Positions 35,923 through 45,018 are shown, numbered from the stretch's first letter. The stretch: DNA of 64,000 nt from JBQDBK01 sp052090825 (GCA_052090825.1 JBQDBK010000007.1:1-64000), one strand, 5' to 3'. The notes: generated by a model from the sequence alone, not told the origin. Numbers and translations are program-made.

Positions 35923-36731
35923 AAAGCAAGTGGAGAAGTTACAGTTAGAATTAAAAATAGTGATAATGACAATGACTCAAATGTAATTTGGACTGGGACT
36001 GTTTTAGGCTTAGGAACTGGAAACTTTGAATCTGAAGAGGTTGAAAAAGATTTTGAAATTGATATAGCTTATATTCATGGCTATCCAAATGGAGAAGTAA
36101 GACCAGATGGAAATATAACAAGAGCAGAGGCAGCAGCAATGTTTGCACGTATTTTGAAATTAGATCAATCAAATTCTTCTAATCCAAATTTTGCAGATAC
36201 TGATAATGTAAATGCTTGGTACAATGCATCAATAAATGCAGTTGTAGCTAAAGGATTAATGAAAGGTTATCCAGATGGAAACTTTAAACCAAATGCACCT
36301 ATCACAAGAGCAGAGTTTGCACAATTAATAAAAACAATTGATAAAGCAAATAGCGGAAATGCGCCATTTGAAGATATTAAGGGACATTGGGCAAAAGAAG
36401 CCATCGACCAGGCTTATGCAAATGATAGGATAGCTGGTTATCCAGATGGAAGCTTTAGACCAGACAAATCAATAACAAGGGCAGAAGCAGCTAAGATAAT
36501 CAACAGCTTATTTGATAGGATGGTAAGAGCTAAAGGACTACTTTCTATAGAAAGTGGAACAATAAAACATTATACAGATATAGATGTATCTCATTGGGGA
36601 TATTATGAAATAGTAGAAGCATCAAATACTCATATGTTTGAAAGAATATATAAGGGAGCCATTGAAGAAGAATGGTCAAGAGTAATTGATTCTTATATCC
36701 AGCCATAATAGATAAAGTGAGATAAAATCTA

Positions 36732-36769
36732 AAAATAAAGATAGGAATTTAAATTCCTATCTTTATTTT
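36732..36769 (+). terminator. Perfect palindromic terminator after surface protein
   Basis: AAAATAAAGATAGGAATTT is followed by its exact complement, ending in T-rich DNA. Confidence 0.85.
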
Positions 36770-36865
36770 ATTAAAAGTTAATTTTATTGAAGCTTTATCT
36801 TATGTATAAAAAAATTAAAATCTTTATTAAATAATAGAATATTAATTTATTCTTAATTTGATTAT

Positions 36866-36901
36866 AAAAAAGTCAGTAACTTTAAAATTACTGACTTTTT
36901 T
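36866..36901 (-). terminator. Terminator of polysaccharide deacetylase
   Basis: AAAAAGTCAGTAA pairs with TTACTGACTTTTT, with A/T tracts on both sides. It lies eight bases beyond the stop of the minus-strand gene. Confidence 0.8.
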
Positions 36902-36908
36902 ATATTAT

Positions 36909-37736
36909 TTAATTATTACTTTTTAAAAATCTCACCATATTACTTATATTAATATCTGGAGAAATATGAAACCTCTTAATTTTATAAGGGTCTATATTTT
37001 CAAGCTTACTGGCAAATTTGTTGCCCCCTATAAATCCTATCTTAATTCCAGCTTCTTTTGTTGCTTTTATAATAGATTCATTAATCATAGATCCAGGATA
37101 GGCTATAGAGTTTGGAAAATTAGAAGAAGATTGGTAGATTAAAGAATTATTCCAAATCAAGTCATTTTTAATTTTTTGAAAGTATTCCTCTTCACTCTCA
37201 TTATCTAACTTAGTACTAAGGTAAGTCTTTCCCTTATTAGGTCCTTCTAGAAATTTATCATGAAGATTGTAAGAATGATTTCCAAAATCTATTAAACCAC
37301 TTTCACTCATATCAATAACATTATCCCAGGAAAGATACTTGTCTTGACCAACATAAGATCCAATTAAGAATATAGAGGCATGAGCCTTATACTTCTTTAA
37401 TATAGGATAGGCATTGCTATAATTATCTTTATAACCATCATCAAAAGTTATTAAAATAGGATTTTTGGGAAGTTTTTTTCCCTTATAAATTATATCTTCA
37501 ACATCTTGCATAGATAAAAAAGTGAAACCTTGATCACTTAAAGACTTAATCATTTCTTCAAATTTATCTGTTTTAACTATATATTCATTCTTATTAGGAT
37601 TATTATCACTAATACTATGGTAGTTTATAACAGGGATTGTACCCTTACCAACAGTCCTAAAAAAGTAAAAATATATAAGAAACAAGGAAGTAAGTAATAA
37701 AATAATTAGGCTTATTTTTCCTATTGATTTTTTCAT
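36909..37736 (-). CDS. Membrane-anchored polysaccharide deacetylase
   Basis: A NodB-family carbohydrate esterase 4 protein of 275 residues. One N-terminal membrane segment (about 5-25) puts the enzyme outside the cell. The catalytic domain has PVINYHSI at the start and the metal-binding motif ITFDDGYKDNY with the two aspartates of the family, then FGNHSYNLH with its histidine pair. The substrate may be peptidoglycan or a surface polysaccharide; PgaB/IcaB-type enzymes resemble it. The frame extends to a GTG at 37745, but GGTGATG spaced before ATG 37736 makes the latter the better start. Confidence 0.88.
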   Translation of the reverse strand: MKKSIGKISLIILLLTSLFLIYFYFFRTVGKGTIPVINYHSISDNNPNKNEYIVKTDKFEEMIKSLSDQGFTFLSMQDVEDIIYKGKKLPKNPILITFDDGYKDNYSNAYPILKKYKAHASIFLIGSYVGQDKYLSWDNVIDMSESGLIDFGNHSYNLHDKFLEGPNKGKTYLSTKLDNESEEEYFQKIKNDLIWNNSLIYQSSSNFPNSIAYPGSMINESIIKATKEAGIKIGFIGGNKFASKLENIDPYKIKRFHISPDINISNMVRFLKSNN

Positions 37737-37830
37737 AAACATCACCAGCTAGATTTTACCATAAATATAAAAAAGATGAAATTGAAATAATAGAAGACTT
37801 AGAAATGTTATTAAAGGGAAAGTCCTTTTA

Positions 37831-37839
37831 TGGTATACT
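37831..37839 (+). promoter_or_regulatory. Extended -10 promoter of rlmD-type gene
   Basis: TGGTATACT is an extended -10 element. Transcription would begin near 37846, which rules out the in-frame ATG at 37805 as start. Confidence 0.55.
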
Positions 37840-37864
37840 ATTTTTAATAAAAAGGGGAGTAAAT

Positions 37865-39193
37865 ATGGCTAAAAATAAAATAATAAATGGGAAAATAATA
37901 GATGTAAAATTTCCAAATAAATCTACAGTATTAAATGGGGAAAATAAAATAAGAGTTAAGGGTGGCATACTAGGGCAAGAAGTAGAGCTTAAACTTTCTA
38001 GAAAAACTAAGGGCAAAATTTTAAATGTAATAAAAAGGTCCGACCTAGAAAAAGAAAGAAATTGTGAACATTTAGATGTTTGTGGGGGTTGTACCTACCA
38101 AACTATGTCCTATGAAGACGAGCTAGCTTATAAAAAAAATCTTATAGAGAAGTTATTTAAAGAAGAATTAGGAATAGAAAAAATAGAAATGATTCCTTCT
38201 CCTGTAAGTAGAGAATATAGAAATAAGATGGAATACACCTTCTCTGATGAATATAAAGATGGACCTTTAAGCCTAGGACTTCATATGAAAAATAAATTTT
38301 ATGAAGTAGTAAACACAGATGACTGTAATATAATTAATCAAGATTTTAATATAATTAGGAAATTTACTAGGGGTTATTTTGATGGGAAATTAAAACCCTA
38401 TAATAAGATGAGACATACTGGAGAGTTAAGGCATCTTCTTATAAGAAGGTCTAGTCTAGGGCATATATTAGTTAACCTAGTTACTACATCAGCCTCTTAT
38501 GATTATAGCGACTATTTTAATGAATTACTAAATCTATCCTTAGAGGGAGAGATTAAGGGAATAATTCATACTGAAAATGATTCTTTATCGGATGCAATAG
38601 TTCCAGAAAAAGTAAGTCTTTACTACGGAGATGACTATATTATAGAAGAATTGTTAGGATTAAAATTTAAAGTTAGTCTTTATTCCTTCTTTCAGACAAA
38701 TACTAAATCTGCTGAAGTTTTATATACGATGGCAAAGGAAATGATTGGGGATATAAAAAATAAAAATCTTTTAGACCTATATTCAGGTACTGGAACCATA
38801 ACACAAATATTAGGAAAAGATGCCAAGTCGGCTCTTGGAATAGAAATAGTAGAAGAAGCAGTAGAATCAGCGAGAGAGAATGCAAAATTGAACAATTTAG
38901 ACAATGTAAAATTTATATGTGGAGATGTATTTAAAGAAGTAAAAGAACTAGATTATCAGCCAGATGTTGTAGTATTAGACCCACCAAGAGAGGGAATAAA
39001 TCCAAGAGCAATAGATAAAATAATAGACTTTAATACAGATAACTTTTTGTATATATCTTGTAATCCAGCAACACAAGTAAGAGACTTAAAAAGATTTATA
39101 GAAAGAGGATATAGAATTGATGATATTAAGATATTAGACCAATTTCCAAGGACATATCATGTGGAGACTATAGCGTTGATACAAAAGATGTAA
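37865..39193 (+). CDS. rlmD: 23S rRNA (uracil-5-)-methyltransferase, RlmD/RumA type
   Basis: A 442-residue SAM-dependent enzyme that makes 5-methyluridine in 23S rRNA. The N-terminal part is a TRAM RNA-binding domain, followed by a four-cysteine Fe-S cluster (CEHLDVCGGC plus a later Cys), then the Rossmann domain with DLYSGTGTI, VLDPPREGI and the catalytic cysteine in SCNPAT. ATG 37865 has AGGGGAG upstream. Bacillus-type genomes carry the dual-specificity RlmCD; which U is methylated here is unknown. The 3' end (YHVETIALI) is a known insertion hotspot for conjugative elements in streptococci, and one starts directly after this gene. Confidence 0.93.
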   Translation: MAKNKIINGKIIDVKFPNKSTVLNGENKIRVKGGILGQEVELKLSRKTKGKILNVIKRSDLEKERNCEHLDVCGGCTYQTMSYEDELAYKKNLIEKLFKEELGIEKIEMIPSPVSREYRNKMEYTFSDEYKDGPLSLGLHMKNKFYEVVNTDDCNIINQDFNIIRKFTRGYFDGKLKPYNKMRHTGELRHLLIRRSSLGHILVNLVTTSASYDYSDYFNELLNLSLEGEIKGIIHTENDSLSDAIVPEKVSLYYGDDYIIEELLGLKFKVSLYSFFQTNTKSAEVLYTMAKEMIGDIKNKNLLDLYSGTGTITQILGKDAKSALGIEIVEEAVESARENAKLNNLDNVKFICGDVFKEVKELDYQPDVVVLDPPREGINPRAIDKIIDFNTDNFLYISCNPATQVRDLKRFIERGYRIDDIKILDQFPRTYHVETIALIQKM

Positions 39194-39423
39194 ATTTAGA
39201 AATCCTGCATTTTAAGCAGTTTTATAAGCATTTTGTCTTCGATAAAGATGAAGAAGGATACGTCAAAAAGACCCAAAAAAACTACATGGACGTAAGAGTA
39301 GTTTTGCAACTGGTATGAGGAGACACAAAGAAAAATATAATAAGATAAAACCCATTTTATACTTTCTACAAGAGTAGCTTAAATAAGGCTGCTCTTTTTT
39401 TATTTCAAAGAAAGGAGGCAGGA
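39194..39423. other. Left boundary of the conjugative element
   Basis: 230 bases between rlmD and repA. An open stretch ending near 39316 reads KHFVFDKDEEGYVKKTQK, which could be a gene remnant, but it has no start codon and I cannot identify it. A 20-codon ORF at 39315-39377 has no ribosome site. No integrase lies here. The attachment core should be at or near the rlmD 3' end, but with no intact right end to compare it cannot be defined. Confidence 0.4.
39371..39401 (+). terminator. Hairpin with T run upstream of repA
   Basis: AGAGTAGC (39371-39378) pairs with GCTGCTCT (39388-39395, one T-G), followed by eight T residues. It ends 22 bases before the repA start, so it may attenuate replication-gene expression or simply insulate it. 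Confidence 0.75.
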
Positions 39424-40197
39424 ATGAATTTTGATTATTTTTATAATAGGCAATCTGAGATTTATAACTTCATTAGGTTACCTATGGTATTAATGGAAGA
39501 TGAGATTTTTGAGAGCATTTCTATTGAAGCTAAAGTTTTGTATTCATATATGCTTAATCGAATGGGTCTTTCATATAAAAATGGCTGGATAGATGAAGAT
39601 GGAAAAGTCTTTATTTACTACACAATGGATGCTATTAAACAGCAATTTAACTGTGCTAATGATAAAGCATTAAAGATTATAAATGAGCTTGATACAAAAT
39701 CAGGAATTGGATTGATAGAAAAGAAAAGACAAGGACTTGGAAAACCAAATAGGATATATGTTAAGGATTTTATGAGTGTTTTCTATGATTCAAATAATAG
39801 AAATCCAGATTTCCGAAAAGCAGAAGTCCAGACTTCCGATAATCGGAATTCAAGAACTCCGAATAACAGACTTCAAGATTTCCGAAAATCGGAAGGTAAC
39901 TATAACAATATTAGTAATAATGAGTTAAGAAATAATGATTTTAATAAAGGGCAAAAGCCTTATGGAATATATAAAAATATATTTTTGACTGATGAAGAAT
40001 ACAAGGACTTAACAAATGAGTTGGGAAACAGAATTAATGAATACATTGATAGATTGTCGTCATATATGAAAGCAAATAACAGAGAGTATCAAGACCACAA
40101 GGCAACGATAATTAATTGGTATCTTAATGATCAGGCAAAAAACATTAATGATAATACAACAAGAAAAATGAATTACGATATAGGAGAGAGTTTATGA
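39424..40197 (+). CDS. repA: Replication initiator protein A, RepA_N family
   Basis: The 257-residue protein has the RepA_N domain found in plasmid and conjugative-element initiators: FYNRQSEIYNFIRLPMVLM near the start (shown here by its landmarks YNFIRLP), EAKVLYSYMLNRM and the winged-helix stretch ending in GLGKPNRIYVKDF at about 119. The middle is low-complexity (residues 120-170). The C-terminal helical part resembles DnaD-type helicase-recruiting tails. AAAGGAGG precedes the ATG. It overlaps the helicase loader by four bases, consistent with a replication module that could maintain an excised circle. Confidence 0.88.
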   Translation: MNFDYFYNRQSEIYNFIRLPMVLMEDEIFESISIEAKVLYSYMLNRMGLSYKNGWIDEDGKVFIYYTMDAIKQQFNCANDKALKIINELDTKSGIGLIEKKRQGLGKPNRIYVKDFMSVFYDSNNRNPDFRKAEVQTSDNRNSRTPNNRLQDFRKSEGNYNNISNNELRNNDFNKGQKPYGIYKNIFLTDEEYKDLTNELGNRINEYIDRLSSYMKANNREYQDHKATIINWYLNDQAKNINDNTTRKMNYDIGESL

Positions 40198-41021
40198 CAA
40201 GCTTAAAAGATTTTGTATTAAGAGAAAATGATATTGAAAGAAATGGACATATCTATTGTAATGTATGTGGTAAAAGAGTAGATGGAGAATTAGTTGACCT
40301 TGGCTTTACAAAGTTTATTCCCAGAATTAAATGTGAATGTGAAATAAAGAGAGATAAGGAAAATGAAGAAAGAGAAAGACTGATGAAAATATCGTCATTG
40401 AAAAGAGATTGCTTCTCATCGCCAAACCAACACCAATATACTTTTGAGAAATTCCTAAGTGAAAATGGACAAGCCTATAAGGTTGCTTACAATTACGCCA
40501 AAAGCTTTGAACAAATGAAGAAAGATAATGTTGGACTTTTATTTTATGGAGATGTTGGTAGTGGAAAGACTTATCTTGCTTGTTCTATTGCAAATGAATT
40601 AATCGAAAGAAAACAAGTTAAAGCTAAGATTATGAATTTATCTCAGGTTATAAATCAAATACAAAAATCAGCATTTAAGCTAGATTCAAATGAAATTATC
40701 AGTAACCTCTCTAATATTCCCTTGTTAATCTTAGATGACCTTGGAATTGAAAGGGACACATCTTACGCAAGAGAACAAGTATATAACATTATAAACTCAA
40801 GATACTTAAAGGGTAGGCCGACAATTTTTACTACAAACTTATCATTGGAAATTATTCAAAATCCTAATATTGACCTTGAGTATCAGAGGATATATTCAAG
40901 AATACTTGAAATGACAATACCAGTTAAAGTTACGGGAGAAGATTTTAGAAGAAAAATCCATCAAGAGAAGTTAAGAAAATACAAAGAGCTACTTTTATAT
41001 GGAGGTGGAATAGATGATTAA
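40194..41021 (+). CDS. DnaC-like helicase loader ATPase
   Basis: A 275-residue AAA+ ATPase of the DnaC/IstB group. An N-terminal cysteine set (CNVCGK and CECEIK, residues 22-52) may bind zinc. Walker A is LFYGDVGSGKTYLA (about 118-131), Walker B is LLILDDLGIE (about 178-187), and the sensor stretch IFTTNLSLE follows. It lies directly after repA with a four-base overlap, so it likely loads the replicative helicase on the element's origin. IstB transposition helpers share the fold, but no IS21 transposase is present. Confidence 0.9.
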   Translation: MTSLKDFVLRENDIERNGHIYCNVCGKRVDGELVDLGFTKFIPRIKCECEIKRDKENEERERLMKISSLKRDCFSSPNQHQYTFEKFLSENGQAYKVAYNYAKSFEQMKKDNVGLLFYGDVGSGKTYLACSIANELIERKQVKAKIMNLSQVINQIQKSAFKLDSNEIISNLSNIPLLILDDLGIERDTSYAREQVYNIINSRYLKGRPTIFTTNLSLEIIQNPNIDLEYQRIYSRILEMTIPVKVTGEDFRRKIHQEKLRKYKELLLYGGGIDD

Positions 41022-41499
41022 TGAAGAAGTATCTAGGTCAAGTCTTAATCTTGAAGTAAGGCTTGCAAAAGCAACAAGTAAAGCAATCCTTGATGCCTTA
41101 AAGAAAGTACACAAGCAAATAGAAGAACAAGGAGGCTTGAAAAATGTAATAAAAAATAACGGAGAAGAAGTAAAACTAAAAGATATGGTTAAAAAGGGAC
41201 AGTTAGAAGAAATTAATCTAAAAGATCCTGAGTTAAAAGAACTAAAGAAAATTTTAAATAAACACGGAGTGAAGTTTTCTGTTATGAAAGATAAGGGAAC
41301 TGGTAACCACTCTGTGTTTTTTCAATCTAAGGATATAAAAGTAATGGAACATGCCTTTAAAAAAGCGGTTAAGGCTTCTGAAAAAAAGGCCGATAGAAAA
41401 GATTCAATAACGAAGACTATAAATAAGTTTAAAGATATGGCTAAGGACACAATCAGCAAAGATAAAGTTAAAAATAAACATAAGGAGCAAAGCTTATGA
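41014..41499 (+). CDS. PcfB/DUF3801 family mobilization protein
   Basis: The 161-residue protein resembles the DUF3801/PcfB family, which sits next to relaxase or coupling-protein genes in Gram-positive conjugative systems. Visible blocks are LEVRLAKATSKAILDALKKV near the start, VKLKDMVKKGQL and VKFSVMKDKGTGNHSVFFQSKD (about 87-108). The C terminus is lysine-rich. PcfB is thought to work with the relaxase at the transfer origin. The gene overlaps both neighbours by a few bases. Confidence 0.75.
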   Translation: MINEEVSRSSLNLEVRLAKATSKAILDALKKVHKQIEEQGGLKNVIKNNGEEVKLKDMVKKGQLEEINLKDPELKELKKILNKHGVKFSVMKDKGTGNHSVFFQSKDIKVMEHAFKKAVKASEKKADRKDSITKTINKFKDMAKDTISKDKVKNKHKEQSL

Positions 41500-42230
41500 T
41501 AAGTAATTTAAAAACATTTGAAAATAAGAATTTTGGGAAACTCACTGTTATAGAAAAAGACGGTGAGTTTTTCTTTATAGCTAATGAAGTAGCAACTATG
41601 TTAGGATATGTTAATCCAAGAAAAGCTGTTTATGACCATGTAGATGAAGAAGATAAGGGTGTAACGAAATGGAACACCCCTGGAGGAATACAGAATATAT
41701 CAATTATTAATGAATCAGGATTGTATTCACTTATCCTCTCATCAAAACTACCACAAGCAAAAATATTCAAAGCTTGGGTAACTAGAGAAGTCTTACCAAG
41801 TATTAGAAAAAAGGGAGGATATATAGCTGGTCAAGAAAAGAAAACTAACGAAGAGCTACTTGCAGATGCAATTTTAGTAGCCAATAGAATTATTGCTGAA
41901 AGAGAAGAAGAAATTGAAGAATTAAGACCAAAGGCAGATTATTATGACAAATTAGTAAATTATAACCTACTTACAAACTTTAGAAATACTGCCAAAGAGT
42001 TAGGGATACCACAAAATCAGTTTATAAGTTTTCTAATGGATAAGGGATTAATTTACAGAGATAAGAAAAAGAAACTCTTACCTTATGCAGATAAGAACAA
42101 GGGATATTTTGAAGTAAAAGAATGGGTTGATCCACTAGGTACACTTGTAGGCATACAAACATTTATAACGCCAAAAGGAAGACACTATCTACTAATTTTA
42201 TTAGATAGTGAAGGTTTCTACGATGAATAA
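41496..42230 (+). CDS. BRO-N/KilAC-type antirepressor protein
   Basis: The 244-residue protein has an N-terminal BRO domain (FIANEVATMLGYVNPRKAV, INESGLYSLILSSKLPQAK, FKAWVTREVLPSIRKKGGY, residues 20-108) and a C-terminal KilAC DNA-binding domain (ADYYDKLVN...FRNTAKELGIPQNQFISFLMDKGLIYRDKK). Phages use such antirepressors to switch to lytic growth. Here it sits inside the transfer operon between pcfB and virD4, perhaps acting on the element's own repressor. It overlaps pcfB by four bases and virD4 by eight. Confidence 0.85.
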   Translation: MISNLKTFENKNFGKLTVIEKDGEFFFIANEVATMLGYVNPRKAVYDHVDEEDKGVTKWNTPGGIQNISIINESGLYSLILSSKLPQAKIFKAWVTREVLPSIRKKGGYIAGQEKKTNEELLADAILVANRIIAEREEEIEELRPKADYYDKLVNYNLLTNFRNTAKELGIPQNQFISFLMDKGLIYRDKKKKLLPYADKNKGYFEVKEWVDPLGTLVGIQTFITPKGRHYLLILLDSEGFYDE

Positions 42231-44013
42231 GATATTAGAAGCCATTCTTTCTGATATTAAAAACTTAATTAAAATAGACAACCCAAAGAAATTTATATTA
42301 GCAAATATCCCTTATCTATCCTTCTTCTACATTGGAAATATCTTTTCTAAGCACATCAATTCTTATGTTGGAGGAGATATTATTGATAGATTAATGGTGG
42401 GAATTTCTGATATAGGAACTTTATCCTATATACCAAGCCTTAATCCAAGGGACTTGTTAGTAGGTGTTTCAGTTGCTGCTCTTGTTAAGCTAATTGTTTA
42501 TAGTAAAGGAAAAAATAAAAAGAAATATAGGCAAGGTAAAGAGTATGGATCTGCAAGATGGGGAGAAAGCAAGGATATTGCTCCATATATTGACCCGAAG
42601 TTTGAAAACAATGTTCTTATAACTAATACTGAAAGACTTACGATGAATTCAAGACCTAAAAATCCTAAATATGCTAGAAATAAAAATGTATTGGTAATAG
42701 GTGGTTCTGGATCAGGTAAAACAAGATTTTATGTAAAGCCAAATCTAATGCAAATGCACTCTTCCTATGTAGTAACAGACCCTAAAGGCACACTTGTGTT
42801 AGAGTGTGGAAAAATGCTTTATGAAAATGGATATGACATAAAGATTCTAAATACAATAAACTTTAAAAAATCTATGAAATACAATCCATTTGCTTATTTG
42901 AGAAGTGAAAAAGATATTTTAAAGCTTGTTCAAACAATTATTGCCAACACCAAGGGAGATGGAGAAAAGGCAGGAGAAGATTTCTGGGTAAAGGCTGAAA
43001 AGCTATATTACACTGCTCTCATCGGTTATATCTATTATGAAGCACCAGAAGAAGAAAAGAACTTTAAGACGCTTTTGGATATGATTGACGCAAGTGAAGT
43101 CAGAGAAGATGACGAAACCTATATGAACCCAATTGATAGGCTCTTTGAAGCTCTTGAAAAGAAAGAGCCAAATCATTTTGCAGTTAAGCAATACAAAAAA
43201 TATAAGCTTGCAGCAGGAAAAACTGCTAAGTCAATTTTAATATCATGTGGAGCAAGACTTGCACCTTTTGATATAAGAGAGCTTAGAGAACTAATGAGCG
43301 AAGATGAATTAGAACTTGATAAAATTGGAGATAGAAAAACTGCTTTATTCGTAATAATATCAGATACTGATGATACCTTTAACTTTGTAGTATCAATAAT
43401 GTATTCCCAATTATTTAATCTACTATGTGATAAGGCAGATGATGTTTATGGTGGAAGACTTCCTGTTCATGTAAGATGTCTACTTGATGAGTTTGCTAAT
43501 ATAGGCTTAATTCCAAAATTTGAAAAATTGATTGCAACAATTCGTTCAAGAGAAATATCAGCAAGTATAATACTGCAAGCACAATCTCAATTAAAAGCAA
43601 TTTACAAAGACCATGCAGATACAATAGTTGGTAACTGTGACTCAACACTCTTTCTAGGAGGAAAAGAAAAAACAACAGTAAAAGAGTTATCAGAAACCTT
43701 AGGAAAAGAAACCATAGACCTATATAACACATCAGAAACAAGATCTAACCAAAAATCTTTTGGTCTAAATTACCAAAAAACAGGCAAGGAACTTATGAGC
43801 CAAGATGAAATAACTGTAATGGATGGTGGTAAGTGCATATATCACCTAAGAGGAGTAAGACCTTTCTTGTCTGATAAATTCGATATTACAAAACATAAGA
43901 ATTACAAGTTATTGGAAGATTATGATGAGAGAAATGGTTTTGATATTGAAAAGTATATTACACGAAAGGGTAAAGCCAAGATAAATTGTAATACAGTGAT
44001 AACAAGATTGTAA
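42223..44013 (+). CDS. VirD4/TraG-type conjugative coupling protein
   Basis: The coupling ATPase delivers the relaxase-DNA complex to the type IV secretion channel. The N-terminal part has two hydrophobic segments (about 22-40 and 70-90). Walker A is VIGGSGSGKTRFYVKPNL (about 160-177) with SSYVVTDPKGTL behind it; the Walker B region reads CLLDEFANIGLIPKFEKL (about 418), then SIILQAQSQLKAIY. At 596 residues it is normal. I chose ATG 42223, with GAAGG upstream, over a GTG at 42208. Confidence 0.95.
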   Translation: MNKILEAILSDIKNLIKIDNPKKFILANIPYLSFFYIGNIFSKHINSYVGGDIIDRLMVGISDIGTLSYIPSLNPRDLLVGVSVAALVKLIVYSKGKNKKKYRQGKEYGSARWGESKDIAPYIDPKFENNVLITNTERLTMNSRPKNPKYARNKNVLVIGGSGSGKTRFYVKPNLMQMHSSYVVTDPKGTLVLECGKMLYENGYDIKILNTINFKKSMKYNPFAYLRSEKDILKLVQTIIANTKGDGEKAGEDFWVKAEKLYYTALIGYIYYEAPEEEKNFKTLLDMIDASEVREDDETYMNPIDRLFEALEKKEPNHFAVKQYKKYKLAAGKTAKSILISCGARLAPFDIRELRELMSEDELELDKIGDRKTALFVIISDTDDTFNFVVSIMYSQLFNLLCDKADDVYGGRLPVHVRCLLDEFANIGLIPKFEKLIATIRSREISASIILQAQSQLKAIYKDHADTIVGNCDSTLFLGGKEKTTVKELSETLGKETIDLYNTSETRSNQKSFGLNYQKTGKELMSQDEITVMDGGKCIYHLRGVRPFLSDKFDITKHKNYKLLEDYDERNGFDIEKYITRKGKAKINCNTVITRL

Positions 44014-44113
44014 TATTTACTGTAAGAGTTTACATGGGCGAGGGGCTATTTTAAAATAGTAGACTATTCGATATAATAGAATTAGATAAATTAGAATTTA
44101 TAGTGGTGAGTTT

Positions 44114-44731
44114 ATGAAAGAGATTAGACCTGATTTCAGAGATATAAAATCATTTGAAGAATTTAACAAATACTATTGGTATCGAGAAGAACTTTCACAA
44201 ATTTGTAAGTCTCTTGGATTAGAATACAGAAGTACAAAACAAGAGTTAAATTATATTATAGAACAATATTTTAAGGGAAATAGAGTAGAAAAATTTTTGA
44301 GTAAAGGTAAGAAAAGTCAAGCCGAAGTTATAACCTTAGAGACTCCGTTACTTAACTGTGGTTTTTCTTTTAATCAAAAATTTAGAGATTATTTTTCAGC
44401 TGTAACAGGCGTTAGCCCGTTTAAATTTAATGCTGATATGGCAACGGCTTGGCGAAAAGTAAAAAGGGATAACGATATAAAATTTACAATCCAAGATATG
44501 ATTAAAATATATTATGGAGAGTCAGATTACGCCAACTATGATAATTCGGCTTGTCAATGGAATCAATTTCTAAAAGATTTTTGTACAGATGAAAGAAGCA
44601 ACAATTATTCTAATAAGTTAAAAGTCGCATCTATACTTTGGAAAGAAGTGAGAGAATCAAAGAATGAAAAAGTTTATTCAAAACAACTTCTAAATAAATA
44701 TAGATACAAAATAGAGGAGTATCATAAATAA
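44114..44731 (+). CDS. SAP-domain / DUF6434-like protein (cargo)
   Basis: A 205-residue soluble protein. The first 55 residues resemble a SAP helix pair (YYWYREELSQICKSLGLE, STKQELNYIIEQYFKG), a DNA-binding fold. The rest matches what I know as DUF6434 (FKFNADMATAWRKVKRDND, FTIQDMIKIYYGESDYANYDNSACQWNQFLKDF). Function unknown. GTGGTGAG precedes the ATG, and a TATAAT lies upstream near 44075, so it may have its own promoter. Together with the next two genes it interrupts the otherwise contiguous transfer genes, so I read it as cargo. Confidence 0.65.
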   Translation: MKEIRPDFRDIKSFEEFNKYYWYREELSQICKSLGLEYRSTKQELNYIIEQYFKGNRVEKFLSKGKKSQAEVITLETPLLNCGFSFNQKFRDYFSAVTGVSPFKFNADMATAWRKVKRDNDIKFTIQDMIKIYYGESDYANYDNSACQWNQFLKDFCTDERSNNYSNKLKVASILWKEVRESKNEKVYSKQLLNKYRYKIEEYHK

Positions 44732-44796
44732 AAAAGTCTCAGTTTGCAAAATTATTCTGTGAATAAAAATATGAATTTGATAAGGAGGTATGCTTA

Positions 44797-45018
44797 ATGA
44801 CTATTTTAAAGATTATACTAATAACAGTCGGTGTTGCATTTACTATATTTGGATATGAGATTTATTTTCAAAAAAAGTACAATCTAATCAATGGTTTCGA
44901 AGAAGATTATAAAAACGGAAGAAAAACAGAATCATATGCAAAAAAAGTGGGTCTAATAGAATTGGTATTAGGAATTATATTAACGATAATTGGAATTGGC
45001 ATAATAGTATTCAAGTAG
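44797..45018 (+). CDS. DUF3784-like small membrane protein (cargo)
   Basis: 73 residues with two membrane segments (about 4-22 and 49-71) separated by a charged loop containing LINGFEEDYKNGRKTESYAKKVG, here cited by its landmark NLINGF. This is the layout of DUF3784 proteins, which are of unknown function. GGAGGTATGCTT precedes the ATG. The gene follows the SAP-domain gene by 65 bases. Confidence 0.7.
   Translation: MTILKIILITVGVAFTIFGYEIYFQKKYNLINGFEEDYKNGRKTESYAKKVGLIELVLGIILTIIGIGIIVFK

Larger units (their letters stand above)
28273..36708 (+). pseudogene. Giant SLH-anchored surface protein, disrupted
   Basis: Three consecutive open frames make one protein of about 2,800 residues once lesions are bridged. 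It has a signal peptide, a large N-terminal adhesin-like region, InlB/Flg_new-type repeats (the LYAVWG endings), bacterial Ig-like domains and three C-terminal SLH domains that bind secondary cell-wall polymer. The lesions are: (1) a frame change at the G5 run 30752-30756, where one more G restores reading; (2) an in-frame TAA at 30882-30884 in YGK-stop-GFDPEEK; (3) a junction near 33683 where about 46 residues present in the sister repeat are missing and the frame shifts. Lesion 1 could be a homopolymer error; 2 and 3 are harder to explain that way. Confidence 0.8.
33685..36708 (+). pseudogene. Surface protein fragment 3 (Ig-like repeats, SLH anchor)
   Basis: About 1,008 codons, open from the junction at 33685; the Met at 33736 is internal and has no ribosome site. 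It contains two copies of a Big_3-type domain (KVGENFDPTGMVITLTDK), two copies of a TGTGTPGATVTVTNPDG-type Ig domain, and three SLH domains at the C terminus (IHGYPNGEVRPDGNITRAEA, KGYPDGNFKPNAPITRAEF, AGYPDGSFRPDKSITRAEA). SLH domains hold such proteins non-covalently to pyruvylated wall polymer. Confidence 0.75.

Noticed and set aside
39315..39377. 20-codon ORF before repA
   Set aside because: No ribosome site, and its end lies in the terminator stem.
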